From a bacterium (lineage in GTDB: Bacteria > Patescibacteriota > Patescibacteriia > UBA2591 > DAOWAM01): a stretch of DNA of 9,564 bases. The position numbers and the translations under genes are program-made. The DNA is taken from NCBI GenBank assembly GCA_030634585.1, contig DAOWAM010000018.1, forward strand, positions 1-9,564, in the 5' to 3' direction. The notes under the pieces were generated by a model, which saw only the letters and a program-made list of their open reading frames with translations, was not told the origin of the DNA and searched no databases. Numbering within the stretch: the first letter of the stretch is position 1; the number at the start of each line of letters is the position of its first letter. Of this stretch, positions 1 to 6,083 are shown piece after piece.

Positions 1-695
1 ATTTCAATTTCTTGTTGATTATCTTGTTCAGTGATCAAACGTATTAATTCTTGAATTGATCGAGCGGGAATAATTAATTGAATATTTTCTTTATTTGTAC
101 TCTTACTTAGAGGAATTTGTTTTTCTACTAGTCGATAACTATCTGTAGCGGTTAAAATTAATCGATGATTTGTAGTATTAAAATTACATAAAATTCCATT
201 AATCTCTGGTCTTGTGTTATTTATTGCCGAAGCAAAAATCACTCGTTGTAAAGCGTTTTTTAAATCCGTTGTCAAACAAATATATTTATTTTCTTTTTTA
301 ATTTGTGGGATAATCGGAAAATCATTAGCAGTTATTCCTTTAATTTTAGCGGCTTGTTCTTTAGTTTTAATAATTATTTCATCTTGCTTGTTAGTTTGTA
401 AATTAACATTGCCTTCTGTCAATAAAGAAATAAAATTAGTGAGTAATTGAGCTGGAATAGTAATAGATCCCATTTGTTCTACCTTACTACGAATGCTGGT
501 TTGGATAGCAATCTCTAAATTGGTAGCAATTAGTTTTAATATCCCTTGTTGATTAGCAATTAAAAGAATATTATTTAAAATAGGTAAACTCAAATTATTA
601 TTAGCCGCTCGACTAACAATATTTAATCCTTTGTTTAAGTTTTCTTGTAAACAAGTTACTTTTAATGTCGTCTCTTTTTTTGGACTTTTAGACAT
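1..695 (-). CDS. dnaN: DNA polymerase III beta subunit (sliding clamp), 3' end outside window
   Basis: DnaN forms the ring-shaped clamp that tethers the replicative polymerase to DNA. I read 231 codons from the ATG at 693-695 to the left edge with no stop, so the C-terminal third (most of the third clamp domain) is missing. The N-terminal domain is recognisable from LSLPILNNILL (about residues 35-45) and the stretch ending LIATNLEIAI. The second domain shows NTRPEINGILCNF (about 160-172), the ATDSYRLVEK motif and IIPARSIQELIRL near the window edge, all typical of beta clamps. The start is preceded by very AT-rich DNA without a Shine-Dalgarno sequence. The first roughly ten residues (MSKSPKKETT) are a short polar extension. 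dnaA normally lies just upstream of dnaN, but here the upstream gene is a membrane protein of unknown function. The family assignment is firm; only the missing end is unknown. Confidence 0.95.
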   Translation of the reverse strand, partial: MSKSPKKETTLKVTCLQENLNKGLNIVSRAANNNLSLPILNNILLIANQQGILKLIATNLEIAIQTSIRSKVEQMGSITIPAQLLTNFISLLTEGNVNLQTNKQDEIIIKTKEQAAKIKGITANDFPIIPQIKKENKYICLTTDLKNALQRVIFASAINNTRPEINGILCNFNTTNHRLILTATDSYRLVEKQIPLSKSTNKENIQLIIPARSIQELIRLITEQDNQQEIE

Positions 696-857
696 ACTTA
701 TTAATTATTAATTATTTAATATATAAAATAATAATAGTAATAAAGGAGTGAATAAGGGGGAAAACTTATTTTTTTAACCTAACTTACTAATAGGAAATTA
801 AGAGAATAATCTGTGGAAAAACAATGACTAAAAAGTAGATAAGATTTAAGAGCACTT
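696..857 (-). promoter_or_regulatory. Candidate origin or dnaN control region with DnaA-box-like sites
   Basis: This 162-bp gap separates dnaN from the upstream membrane-protein gene. Read on the minus strand it has three 9-mers resembling the DnaA box TTATCCACA, all in the same orientation: TTATCTACT (834-842, 7 of 9), TTTTCCACA (812-820, 8 of 9 and a match to the relaxed TTWTNCACA consensus) and TTATTCACT (747-755, 7 of 9). The last site is next to a C-rich run (CCCCC at 756-760). Between it and the dnaN start lie about 45 bp that are almost pure A/T, including TATATATT, suitable for unwinding. Boxes, then a short GC cluster, then AT-rich DNA is the order known in several bacterial origins. 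The boxes are imperfect and similar 9-mers occur inside genes (for example 3094-3102), so chance is a real alternative. I found no clear dnaN promoter here. Confidence 0.4.
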
Positions 858-1835
858 TTAATGAACTTCTTGTTCACTCTTTATCAACTTTTTTTGGGAA
901 AAATTATTATCGATTAATTGATTAAATAAATTAACCCAGACATTATATTGGAACGCGGAGAATAATCCAACAAATAATAATAAGAAAATAATATTTACTA
1001 ACGTGCCAATGATCAAAAATAGCCAAGGAGAGACAAAAGAAAAACTGTAAGACAATTTAAATAAAACAGTCAATGGGTAATTAACAATTAATATAAATGA
1101 GATAATAATTAAACTAGCCAATAAACCTAAAATAAAAAGCAAAATTGCTGTGAATGTAATAATTAACCAATGTTGATGAAATAATTTCCAACTTAAAACC
1201 CAAGATTGATGGACTTTTTTCTTTTGCAAAATTAAATAACAAATAGCAAAGCGTACCATAAAAGAAATAATTAATGCTATTGGAATAAGTAATATTAATA
1301 GGAAAATAAGCAATATAATCCCCCAAAACAAATGAGCAGAGTTTAAATAAAGATGGATTAAAGGTAAAGAAATGATTAATAGTCCACCGTAAATAATAAT
1401 TTTTCCTAATAAACTAATCCACAAAATTGACCAGAAGAATTTTCGACCGACAGTAAATGATTTTTTAAATGAAGGGATAAATTTAGTTTTAGCATATTGA
1501 TTAATAGAAAAAATTAAGCCACCTCGTGCTGAGAAGGAAATCCATAGCAAAAAGAGAATAATTAACAAGGAAAAAATCGAAAATAAATAAACAATAAATT
1601 TAGCATGAAAAAAATTGGATAAATTTATTTGCGAAAGATTTATTAATTGGTTAATTTTAATCAAAGATAAATTAGTAACAAAATGATTAATTTTTTGCCA
1701 GTTAGAAATCAATAAATTAATCTCATTATTAAAACCAGATAGAATAACAGCTAAAACTCCTAAAATCCACCATTGAGAATGTTTCCAACTATTAAACAAG
1801 GAAATTTTAAATAATGAAAAAATCTTTTTTAGCAT
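858..1835 (-). CDS. Multi-pass membrane protein of unknown function
   Basis: I do not recognise this 325-residue protein with certainty. It is strongly hydrophobic, with about six predicted membrane segments, roughly at residues 22-35, 78-102, 134-160, 168-202 (long, possibly two passes), 222-254 and 268-295. The first segment is followed by a polar Asn-rich stretch (36-75). Between the second and third segments lies SARGGLIFSINQYAK, followed by basic residues, and a second basic loop holds QKKKVHQSW and SWKLFHQHW (about 204-223). The overall pattern, with a conserved-looking SARGGLI and SWKLF..HWL, is reminiscent of the membrane domains grouped with glycerophosphodiester phosphodiesterase membrane regions, but this is only a resemblance. 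No catalytic motif or signal peptide is evident. The ATG start has no Shine-Dalgarno sequence; a TATAAT on the minus strand (1844-1849) lies only 8 bp upstream, which would suit a nearly leaderless transcript. It sits between ftsH and dnaN on the same strand. Confidence 0.8.
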   Translation of the reverse strand: MLKKIFSLFKISLFNSWKHSQWWILGVLAVILSGFNNEINLLISNWQKINHFVTNLSLIKINQLINLSQINLSNFFHAKFIVYLFSIFSLLIILFLLWISFSARGGLIFSINQYAKTKFIPSFKKSFTVGRKFFWSILWISLLGKIIIYGGLLIISLPLIHLYLNSAHLFWGIILLIFLLILLIPIALIISFMVRFAICYLILQKKKVHQSWVLSWKLFHQHWLIITFTAILLFILGLLASLIIISFILIVNYPLTVLFKLSYSFSFVSPWLFLIIGTLVNIIFLLLFVGLFSAFQYNVWVNLFNQLIDNNFSQKKLIKSEQEVH

Positions 1836-1881
1836 AAAACTTAATTATAATTTATAATTGATTTTCTTTTTGTTGTTTTCT

Positions 1882-1948
1882 TCTCTCATTAATAACCGCG
1901 CATGCGATTTAAATGAGGGATTACGCGCAGCTCATCTTTAATAGTCGC
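1882..1948 (-). promoter_or_regulatory. Alternative-hairpin region between ftsH and the membrane gene
   Basis: The gap after the ftsH stop has unusually GC-rich islands for this window and can form two competing hairpins sharing one arm. Hairpin one pairs 1882-1890 with 1912-1920 (AATGAGGGA on the plus strand; eight Watson-Crick pairs plus one G-T), with an extra short CGC/GCG stem around a GCAT loop inside. Hairpin two pairs ATGAG at 1913-1917 with CTCAT at 1931-1935, plus GCGA at 1904-1907 with TCGC at 1945-1948. Since 1912-1917 is used in both, only one can form at a time. Neither is followed by a U-run on the transcribed (minus) strand, so a standard intrinsic terminator is not supported. 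An attenuator, RNA-processing site or mRNA-stabilising structure is possible. It does not fold as a tRNA. Confidence 0.3.
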
Positions 1949-3796
1949 TTATTTTTTACCATCTTTGAATATTTGTAAGAACTCTTGACGTTCCAATGTT
2001 TCCTTTTTCAATAATAATTGTGCTATTTTATTTAAATCAGTACGATGTTCCTGAATAATCTTTTGTGCTTGTTGAAAAGCACGAGAAATTAACGAATTAA
2101 TTTCCTCATCAATTAATTGCGCGGTTTTTTCACTAAATTGACGATGATTAATTAATTGTTGATTTAAGAAATTTGACCCCTTATTTTGAGTGAAAGCAAC
2201 TGGGCCAATCTTTTCACTCATTCCGTATTCAGTCACTAACTTTTTAGCTAAATGAGCCGTTTGTTTAAGATCATTAGACGCGCCAGTAGTTACTTCGCCG
2301 AAAAATATTTTTTCTGCGGCATAACCGCCTAATAAAGCGGCTAAATCATCAATAAACTCGGAACGGGTATGTAAGTATTTGTCTTCCCGGGGCATTTTTA
2401 AGGTATAGCCGGCCGCTTGTCCACGAGCAATGATTGACACCTTACGTACAGGATCACAGTGAGGTAAAAGATGACTAACCAAAGCATGCCCAGCTTCGTG
2501 ATAAGCAGTAATCTTCTTTTCTTTAGGAGAAATAATATGACTTTTCCTTTCCGGTCCTAATAAAACTTTTTCGATGCTTTCTAATATTTGTGCCATACTA
2601 ATTTCTTTCTTATTCTGACGTACAGCCAAAATAGCTGCTTCATTCATTAAATTAGCTAAATCAGCTCCAGAAAATCCAGGCGTTCGTTCAGCAATTTTAC
2701 GCAAAGAAACATCTTTAACTAATGGTTTTTTCTGACAATGAATTTTTAAAATTTCTTCTCGATCTCGAATGTCAGGAATATCTAAAATAATTCTTCGATC
2801 AAAACGACCAGGTCGTAATAGTGCTGGGTCAAGCACGTCTGGCCGATTAGTGGCGGCGATGATTACTAATCCAATATTAGGTTCAAATCCATCCATTTCC
2901 ACTAAAATCTGATTTAAAGTTTGTTCTCGTTCATCATGTCCGCCATACAAACCTCCTCCGCGAATGCGACCAACTGCGTCTAATTCATCGATGAAAATAA
3001 TACAAGGAACTTTCTTTTTTGCTTGACGAAAAAGATCTCTTACTCGTGAAGCGCCAACACCAACGAACATCTCCACAAACTCAGAACCGGAAATGTGGAA
3101 AAATGGGACATTGGCTTCTCCAGCAACTGCTCTAGCCAATAATGTTTTACCCGTGCCTGGTGCGCCAACAATTAATACTCCTTTAGGAATTTTAGCGCCT
3201 AAGGCAGTGAATTTTTTTGGTTTTTTAAGGAAATCTATTATTTCTCTAACTTCTTGTTTAGCTTCTTTAACACCGCCAATATCTTTAAAAGCAACCTTAT
3301 TTTCTTGTCGATTTGTTTTAAATGACTTTACCTGGCCGAAACTAAAAGTTTTTTGTGTAGTTTTACGAAGTTGCCGAGAAAAATAATAAAAGAAAATACC
3401 AATAAAAAGTAATGGTAATAATGCGTAAATTAGTAGGTCGGGCCAAATACTTTTTTTAGTATTTTGGATGTCGATAGTAAGTCCTTTTATTTTATCCGGC
3501 GAAACATTATAATCGTTAAGAAGACCAATAAAGTTTTCACCAGGCTCCTTATAAGTTATTTGTGTCTGATCGTCTAAAGTGAGTATTTCAATAGTGTCAT
3601 CTTTAACGACAATCTTTTTAATTTTGTTATTTTCAATTTCCTGGATTAACTGACTAATTTGAATTTTTGTTTCTTTGGTTTTACCAATTTCAAATAAACT
3701 AAAAAAACTTCCCAATATTAAAAAAACAATCAAAATTAGAAAGATATTTTTTGTTATTTTTTTTATTACTTTTTTCTCTTTTTTCTCTTTTTTCAT
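1949..3796 (-). CDS. ftsH: ATP-dependent zinc metalloprotease FtsH
   Basis: FtsH is a hexameric membrane-anchored AAA+ protease that extracts and degrades membrane and short-lived cytosolic proteins. The protein has 615 residues, a normal bacterial length. Two membrane segments (about 17-34 and 119-139) flank a small extracytoplasmic domain. The AAA domain has Walker A GAPGTGKT (211-218), the pore FVG motif (244-246), Walker B IIFIDE (266-271) and the second region of homology with ATNRPDVLDPALLRPGRFDRR, including arginine fingers at about R331 and R334. The peptidase domain has the zinc motif HEAGH (433-437), with the third ligand expected at D509 in TTGASNDLKQ. All key residues are present, so it should be active. 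It starts 4 bp after the S1-protein stop, and its Shine-Dalgarno sequence lies inside the end of that gene, so the two are probably co-transcribed and translationally coupled. The N-terminus is strongly Lys-rich (MKKEKKEKKVIKK). Confidence 0.98.
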   Translation of the reverse strand: MKKEKKEKKVIKKITKNIFLILIVFLILGSFFSLFEIGKTKETKIQISQLIQEIENNKIKKIVVKDDTIEILTLDDQTQITYKEPGENFIGLLNDYNVSPDKIKGLTIDIQNTKKSIWPDLLIYALLPLLFIGIFFYYFSRQLRKTTQKTFSFGQVKSFKTNRQENKVAFKDIGGVKEAKQEVREIIDFLKKPKKFTALGAKIPKGVLIVGAPGTGKTLLARAVAGEANVPFFHISGSEFVEMFVGVGASRVRDLFRQAKKKVPCIIFIDELDAVGRIRGGGLYGGHDEREQTLNQILVEMDGFEPNIGLVIIAATNRPDVLDPALLRPGRFDRRIILDIPDIRDREEILKIHCQKKPLVKDVSLRKIAERTPGFSGADLANLMNEAAILAVRQNKKEISMAQILESIEKVLLGPERKSHIISPKEKKITAYHEAGHALVSHLLPHCDPVRKVSIIARGQAAGYTLKMPREDKYLHTRSEFIDDLAALLGGYAAEKIFFGEVTTGASNDLKQTAHLAKKLVTEYGMSEKIGPVAFTQNKGSNFLNQQLINHRQFSEKTAQLIDEEINSLISRAFQQAQKIIQEHRTDLNKIAQLLLKKETLERQEFLQIFKDGKK

Positions 3797-3800
3797 TAAT

Positions 3801-4916
3801 TTATTTTCCTTTAGTTAATTTCAATCCTAATCGATACTCTTTTGGTTCAAGAGAAATAATCTTAAAATCGTAAGTATTATTAACATTTACAGATTTAATA
3901 AAATCAACGGGCAATTCGGAAATATGGGCCAATCCATGGATATATGTATCTAATTCAACAAAAAGACCAAAAGGAGAAACCTTAATTATTTTTCCTTTTA
4001 CAGTTTGACCAACTTTATATTTGTCACTGACATTTTTCCACGGATTCTCGGTTAATTGTTTAATAGATAAAGAAATCTTATTTTCATCTAATCCAATAAT
4101 TTTAGCTTTTATTTTGTTATTTATATTAACTATATCTTTTGGATGATCAATTCGTCGCCAGGCTAATTCAGAAATATGAATTAACCCCTCTAAATTATCA
4201 TCAAATTTAATAAAAGCCCCAAAATTAGTTAATCCACTAATTGTCCCTTCAATAATACTGCCAACGTGATAGTGAGAGAGAAGATTTTTGTTTTTATCAG
4301 CGATTGTTGCCTTTTCAGAAAAAATTACTTTTTTTTCTTCTTCGTTGAGACTGATAATCTTTACTTTGAGAGTTTTACCAATTAGCGCTTTTAGTTTTAT
4401 TAAAATCTTTTCTTTATCGCCACCCTCTACTCGAGGATAATGTTGTGTAGATAATTGAGAAACAGGAATAAAGCCATCAATCCGTTTAAACTTAGCCAAT
4501 AAACCACCTTTATTTGCATCTACGACAGTAACAGAGACAATCGTCCCCTTTTTTAAATCACTAGTTAAATCCCCCCACGCTTTTAAATGACTAATGTGAC
4601 GAAATGATAATTCTGTTTCATCATTTTCATTTTCTGCTTTAATAACTAAAGTACTTATCATGTCGCCTACTTTTAAATTACTATATTCGCCTGATTCATC
4701 GTTAAGTTCTGGACCACGTACTACTCCAAAGGCCAGACCATTTAAGTCAATAAAGATTTTGTTTCGACCAATTTTGACTATTTTTCCAGAGACTAAATCG
4801 CCAACCTGAGGAATTGCCTGAACAACCTGCTGGTATTTTTTATTGGCCAGTAATTCTTTCATTGAATCCGGGGAGGTGTCTTTAATGGGCTCGTTGTTTT
4901 GTGTAGTTTGTTGCAT
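3801..4916 (-). CDS. rpsA: Ribosomal protein S1-like protein with four S1 domains
   Basis: This 371-residue protein has four S1 (OB-fold) RNA-binding domains, roughly at residues 37-108, 121-203, 217-286 and 301-367. The last two are the most canonical: NFGAFIKFDDNLEGLIHISEL (starting at 231) and SPFGLFVELDTYIHGLAHISEL (starting at 314). The first two are more divergent (NKIFIDLNGLAFGVVRGPEL; GGLLAKFKRIDGFIPVSQL). S1 proteins bind mRNA at the ribosome and help load messages that lack strong Shine-Dalgarno sequences. Four repeats instead of the six of Escherichia coli is common in Gram-positive-type and reduced bacteria. The first roughly 30 residues are polar and probably disordered. The start lacks a Shine-Dalgarno sequence, and a good promoter lies about 55-80 bp upstream. 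It is the first gene of the leftward unit leading into ftsH. An unrelated S1-domain RNA-binding role cannot be excluded, but bS1 is the likeliest call. Confidence 0.92.
   Translation of the reverse strand: MQQTTQNNEPIKDTSPDSMKELLANKKYQQVVQAIPQVGDLVSGKIVKIGRNKIFIDLNGLAFGVVRGPELNDESGEYSNLKVGDMISTLVIKAENENDETELSFRHISHLKAWGDLTSDLKKGTIVSVTVVDANKGGLLAKFKRIDGFIPVSQLSTQHYPRVEGGDKEKILIKLKALIGKTLKVKIISLNEEEKKVIFSEKATIADKNKNLLSHYHVGSIIEGTISGLTNFGAFIKFDDNLEGLIHISELAWRRIDHPKDIVNINNKIKAKIIGLDENKISLSIKQLTENPWKNVSDKYKVGQTVKGKIIKVSPFGLFVELDTYIHGLAHISELPVDFIKSVNVNNTYDFKIISLEPKEYRLGLKLTKGK
3807..3812 (-). promoter_or_regulatory. Shine-Dalgarno sequence of ftsH
   Basis: AAAGGA on the minus strand lies 10 nt before the ftsH ATG and within the last codons of the S1-protein gene (Thr-Lys-Gly-Lys-stop). 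It is the only clear Shine-Dalgarno-like element in front of a gene in this window. It supports the 3796 start and suggests that ribosomes finishing the S1 gene reinitiate on ftsH. Confidence 0.55.
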
Positions 4917-4970
4917 TTTTCTTTTTAATAATTAATGATTAATGATAAATTTATTTACTTTAGTATTTAT

Positions 4971-4999
4971 ATTGTAAATTAATTCTTTTAACAAGTCAA
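4971..4999 (-). promoter_or_regulatory. Sigma70-type promoter of the S1-ftsH unit
   Basis: On the minus strand TTGACT (4994-4999) and TACAAT (4971-4976) are separated by exactly 17 bp. Each hexamer matches the housekeeping consensus at five of six positions. The predicted transcript would start near 4964, giving a leader of about 48 nt of A/U-rich sequence before the S1-protein ATG. This is the best promoter I can find in the window. Confidence 0.65.
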
Positions 5000-5027
5000 T
5001 AAAAGAAACGTAATTAAATTAACAATG

Positions 5028-5071
5028 TAAGTAAGAGAGTAAACTTGCTTAATCTTTATTTTTATTATAAT
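5028..5071 (+). promoter_or_regulatory. Possible promoter and inverted repeat before the MBL-gyrA unit
   Basis: The plus-strand genes need a promoter in the divergent gap 4917-5100. A TATAAT lies at 5066-5071, 29 bp before the MBL start, with TTGCTT at 5045-5050; the 15-bp spacing is short, so the -35 is doubtful. An imperfect inverted repeat, TAAGTAAG (5028-5035) and CTTGCTTA (5044-5051), with 7 of 8 pairs plus one G-T, surrounds an 8-nt loop and overlaps the putative -35. It could be an operator or a leader hairpin. The rest of the gap is A/T-rich, and I see no gene or DnaA box in it. Confidence 0.35.
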
Positions 5072-5100
5072 ATTTAATTAATTAATAATGTTTTATTTTT

Positions 5101-5775
5101 ATGCATTTAACATGGTATGGACAATCTTGTTTTAGAATACAAATTAAAACAAGTAATAAAAGCAATGTTTCTATTATTACGGATCCACAAACAGTAATTT
5201 GGGCGGGGGGAAGAAAACCCTCTTTCTCTACACAAATAATCTTAAATAGTCAAAGAGGAAAAAATGACAAAAACAAATCGACAAGCGCTGATAAAATATT
5301 TAGCATTAGTGGACCAGGCGAATATGAAATCGAAGAGATATTTATTAGAGGGATTAATTATTTTCCAACCACCGTTTATTTTTTACAAGTAGAAAACATT
5401 TCTTTACTTTATTTAGGAACATTATCTAAACTACCTGATAACGAAGTTTTAAAACAATTAAACAGCTTTTTATCCAATAATCAAGATAAACAACAAGCAA
5501 AATCAAAACCAATAGATGTTTTATTAATCCCAATTGGTGGCAAAGACATTGTTTTATCAGCCGAACAAGCCAAAAAAGTTATTAATATTTTTGAGCCCCG
5601 CCTAATTATTCCCATGTCTTATTATACAGCGCCGGATAAAATTAAACTTGACCTAGCGAGCAGATTTATAAACTTGATGAATGCAAAAAAAGTTACTCCC
5701 ATTGACAAACTAGTCGTTAATCAAAAGATGCTAGCAGATAAAAACAAACAGATTATTGTTTTAAAAAGAAAATAA
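5101..5775 (+). CDS. Metallo-beta-lactamase-fold protein with degenerate active site
   Basis: The 224-residue sequence follows the UlaG/YtkL-like branch of metallo-beta-lactamase-fold hydrolases. It has the opening MHLTWYGQSCFRI, then SIITDP (24-29), the conserved ISGPGEYEIEEIFIRGI (69-85), DVLLIPIGG (139-147), the A..A..VI..FEPRLIIPM helix-strand (154-172) and a C-terminal tail. The metal-binding residues look lost. The usual His in WLGHSC is Gln8. The HxHxDH block aligns with SQRGKND (50-56), which has no ligand. The Asp of the GD-L-G motif is Thr107 in GTLS, and the His of IPMHY is Ser173. The fold is therefore probably kept without hydrolase activity, perhaps as a binding or structural protein. 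The ATG start has no Shine-Dalgarno sequence. It is the first gene of the rightward unit, and its stop overlaps the next start by one base. The family call is good; the cellular role is unknown. Confidence 0.87.
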   Translation: MHLTWYGQSCFRIQIKTSNKSNVSIITDPQTVIWAGGRKPSFSTQIILNSQRGKNDKNKSTSADKIFSISGPGEYEIEEIFIRGINYFPTTVYFLQVENISLLYLGTLSKLPDNEVLKQLNSFLSNNQDKQQAKSKPIDVLLIPIGGKDIVLSAEQAKKVINIFEPRLIIPMSYYTAPDKIKLDLASRFINLMNAKKVTPIDKLVVNQKMLADKNKQIIVLKRK

Positions 5776-6083
5776 TGTCAAAAAAAATACAACAGATTTG
5801 GTTGTTAATTATTTTTTTGATGTTATTAATCATTTTTCTTTGGGTACGGCAACAAAAAAAGATAATTGATAATTTATCCTTTTCGTCAGAAGAAACAAGC
5901 GAATGGAAAGCTTTAGAAGAAGGTTTTGGAAAGGTTAATAATATTGTTTCTCAATTTACAGGCAATATCAAAGATAATCTTTTACAACAACAAACCAGCA
6001 CAGCAGAATTATTAACTGACCGACAAGTGGAAGAATTAAAAAATAAAGTTCTAGAACATTATGAGCAAAATAAAGAAAAATAA
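5775..6083 (+). CDS. Small single-pass membrane protein, unknown
   Basis: I do not recognise this 102-residue protein. A short basic start (MSKK) is followed by one strongly hydrophobic segment at about residues 8-24, then a basic RQQKK stop-transfer stretch, so the remaining 75 residues form one soluble, charged, Gln/Glu/Lys-rich domain, probably partly helical (for example TDRQVEELKNKVLEHYEQNK at the end). The topology is unclear because both flanks of the membrane segment are basic. The gene is real rather than a shadow: its start shares one base with the preceding stop (TAATG), its frame stays open through AT-rich DNA, and its end overlaps gyrA by 23 bp, which indicates tight coupling. 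The context gives no function beyond membership in the MBL-gyrA unit. Confidence 0.75.
   Translation: MSKKIQQIWLLIIFLMLLIIFLWVRQQKKIIDNLSFSSEETSEWKALEEGFGKVNNIVSQFTGNIKDNLLQQQTSTAELLTDRQVEELKNKVLEHYEQNKEK

Noticed and set aside
214..450. Plus-strand open frame of 78 codons with a hydrophobic stretch
   Set aside because: It lies antisense inside dnaN, whose minus-strand translation matches the beta clamp throughout.
851..890. Possible terminator hairpin at the end of the membrane-protein gene (TGAAC/GTTCA with flanking AAGAG/CTCTT)
   Set aside because: The arms are short, separated by an asymmetric bulge and mostly inside coding sequence, and no clean U-run follows.
1836..1948. Possible tRNA or small-RNA gene in the GC-rich gap
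   Set aside because: No cloverleaf, anticodon arm or T-loop GTTC motif could be laid out; only simple hairpins fit.
3094..3102. DnaA-box-like TTTTCCACA on the minus strand
   Set aside because: It lies within conserved ftsH codons (Phe-Phe-His) and is isolated, so it is best explained by coding.
3093..3386. Plus-strand open frame of 97 codons
   Set aside because: It is antisense to the highly conserved AAA domain of FtsH and has no recognisable features.
6048..6057. Perfect 10-bp palindrome GTTCTAGAAC just before the gyrA start
   Set aside because: It is coding for the upstream small protein, has no loop to form a hairpin and no second copy was noticed; chance is sufficient.
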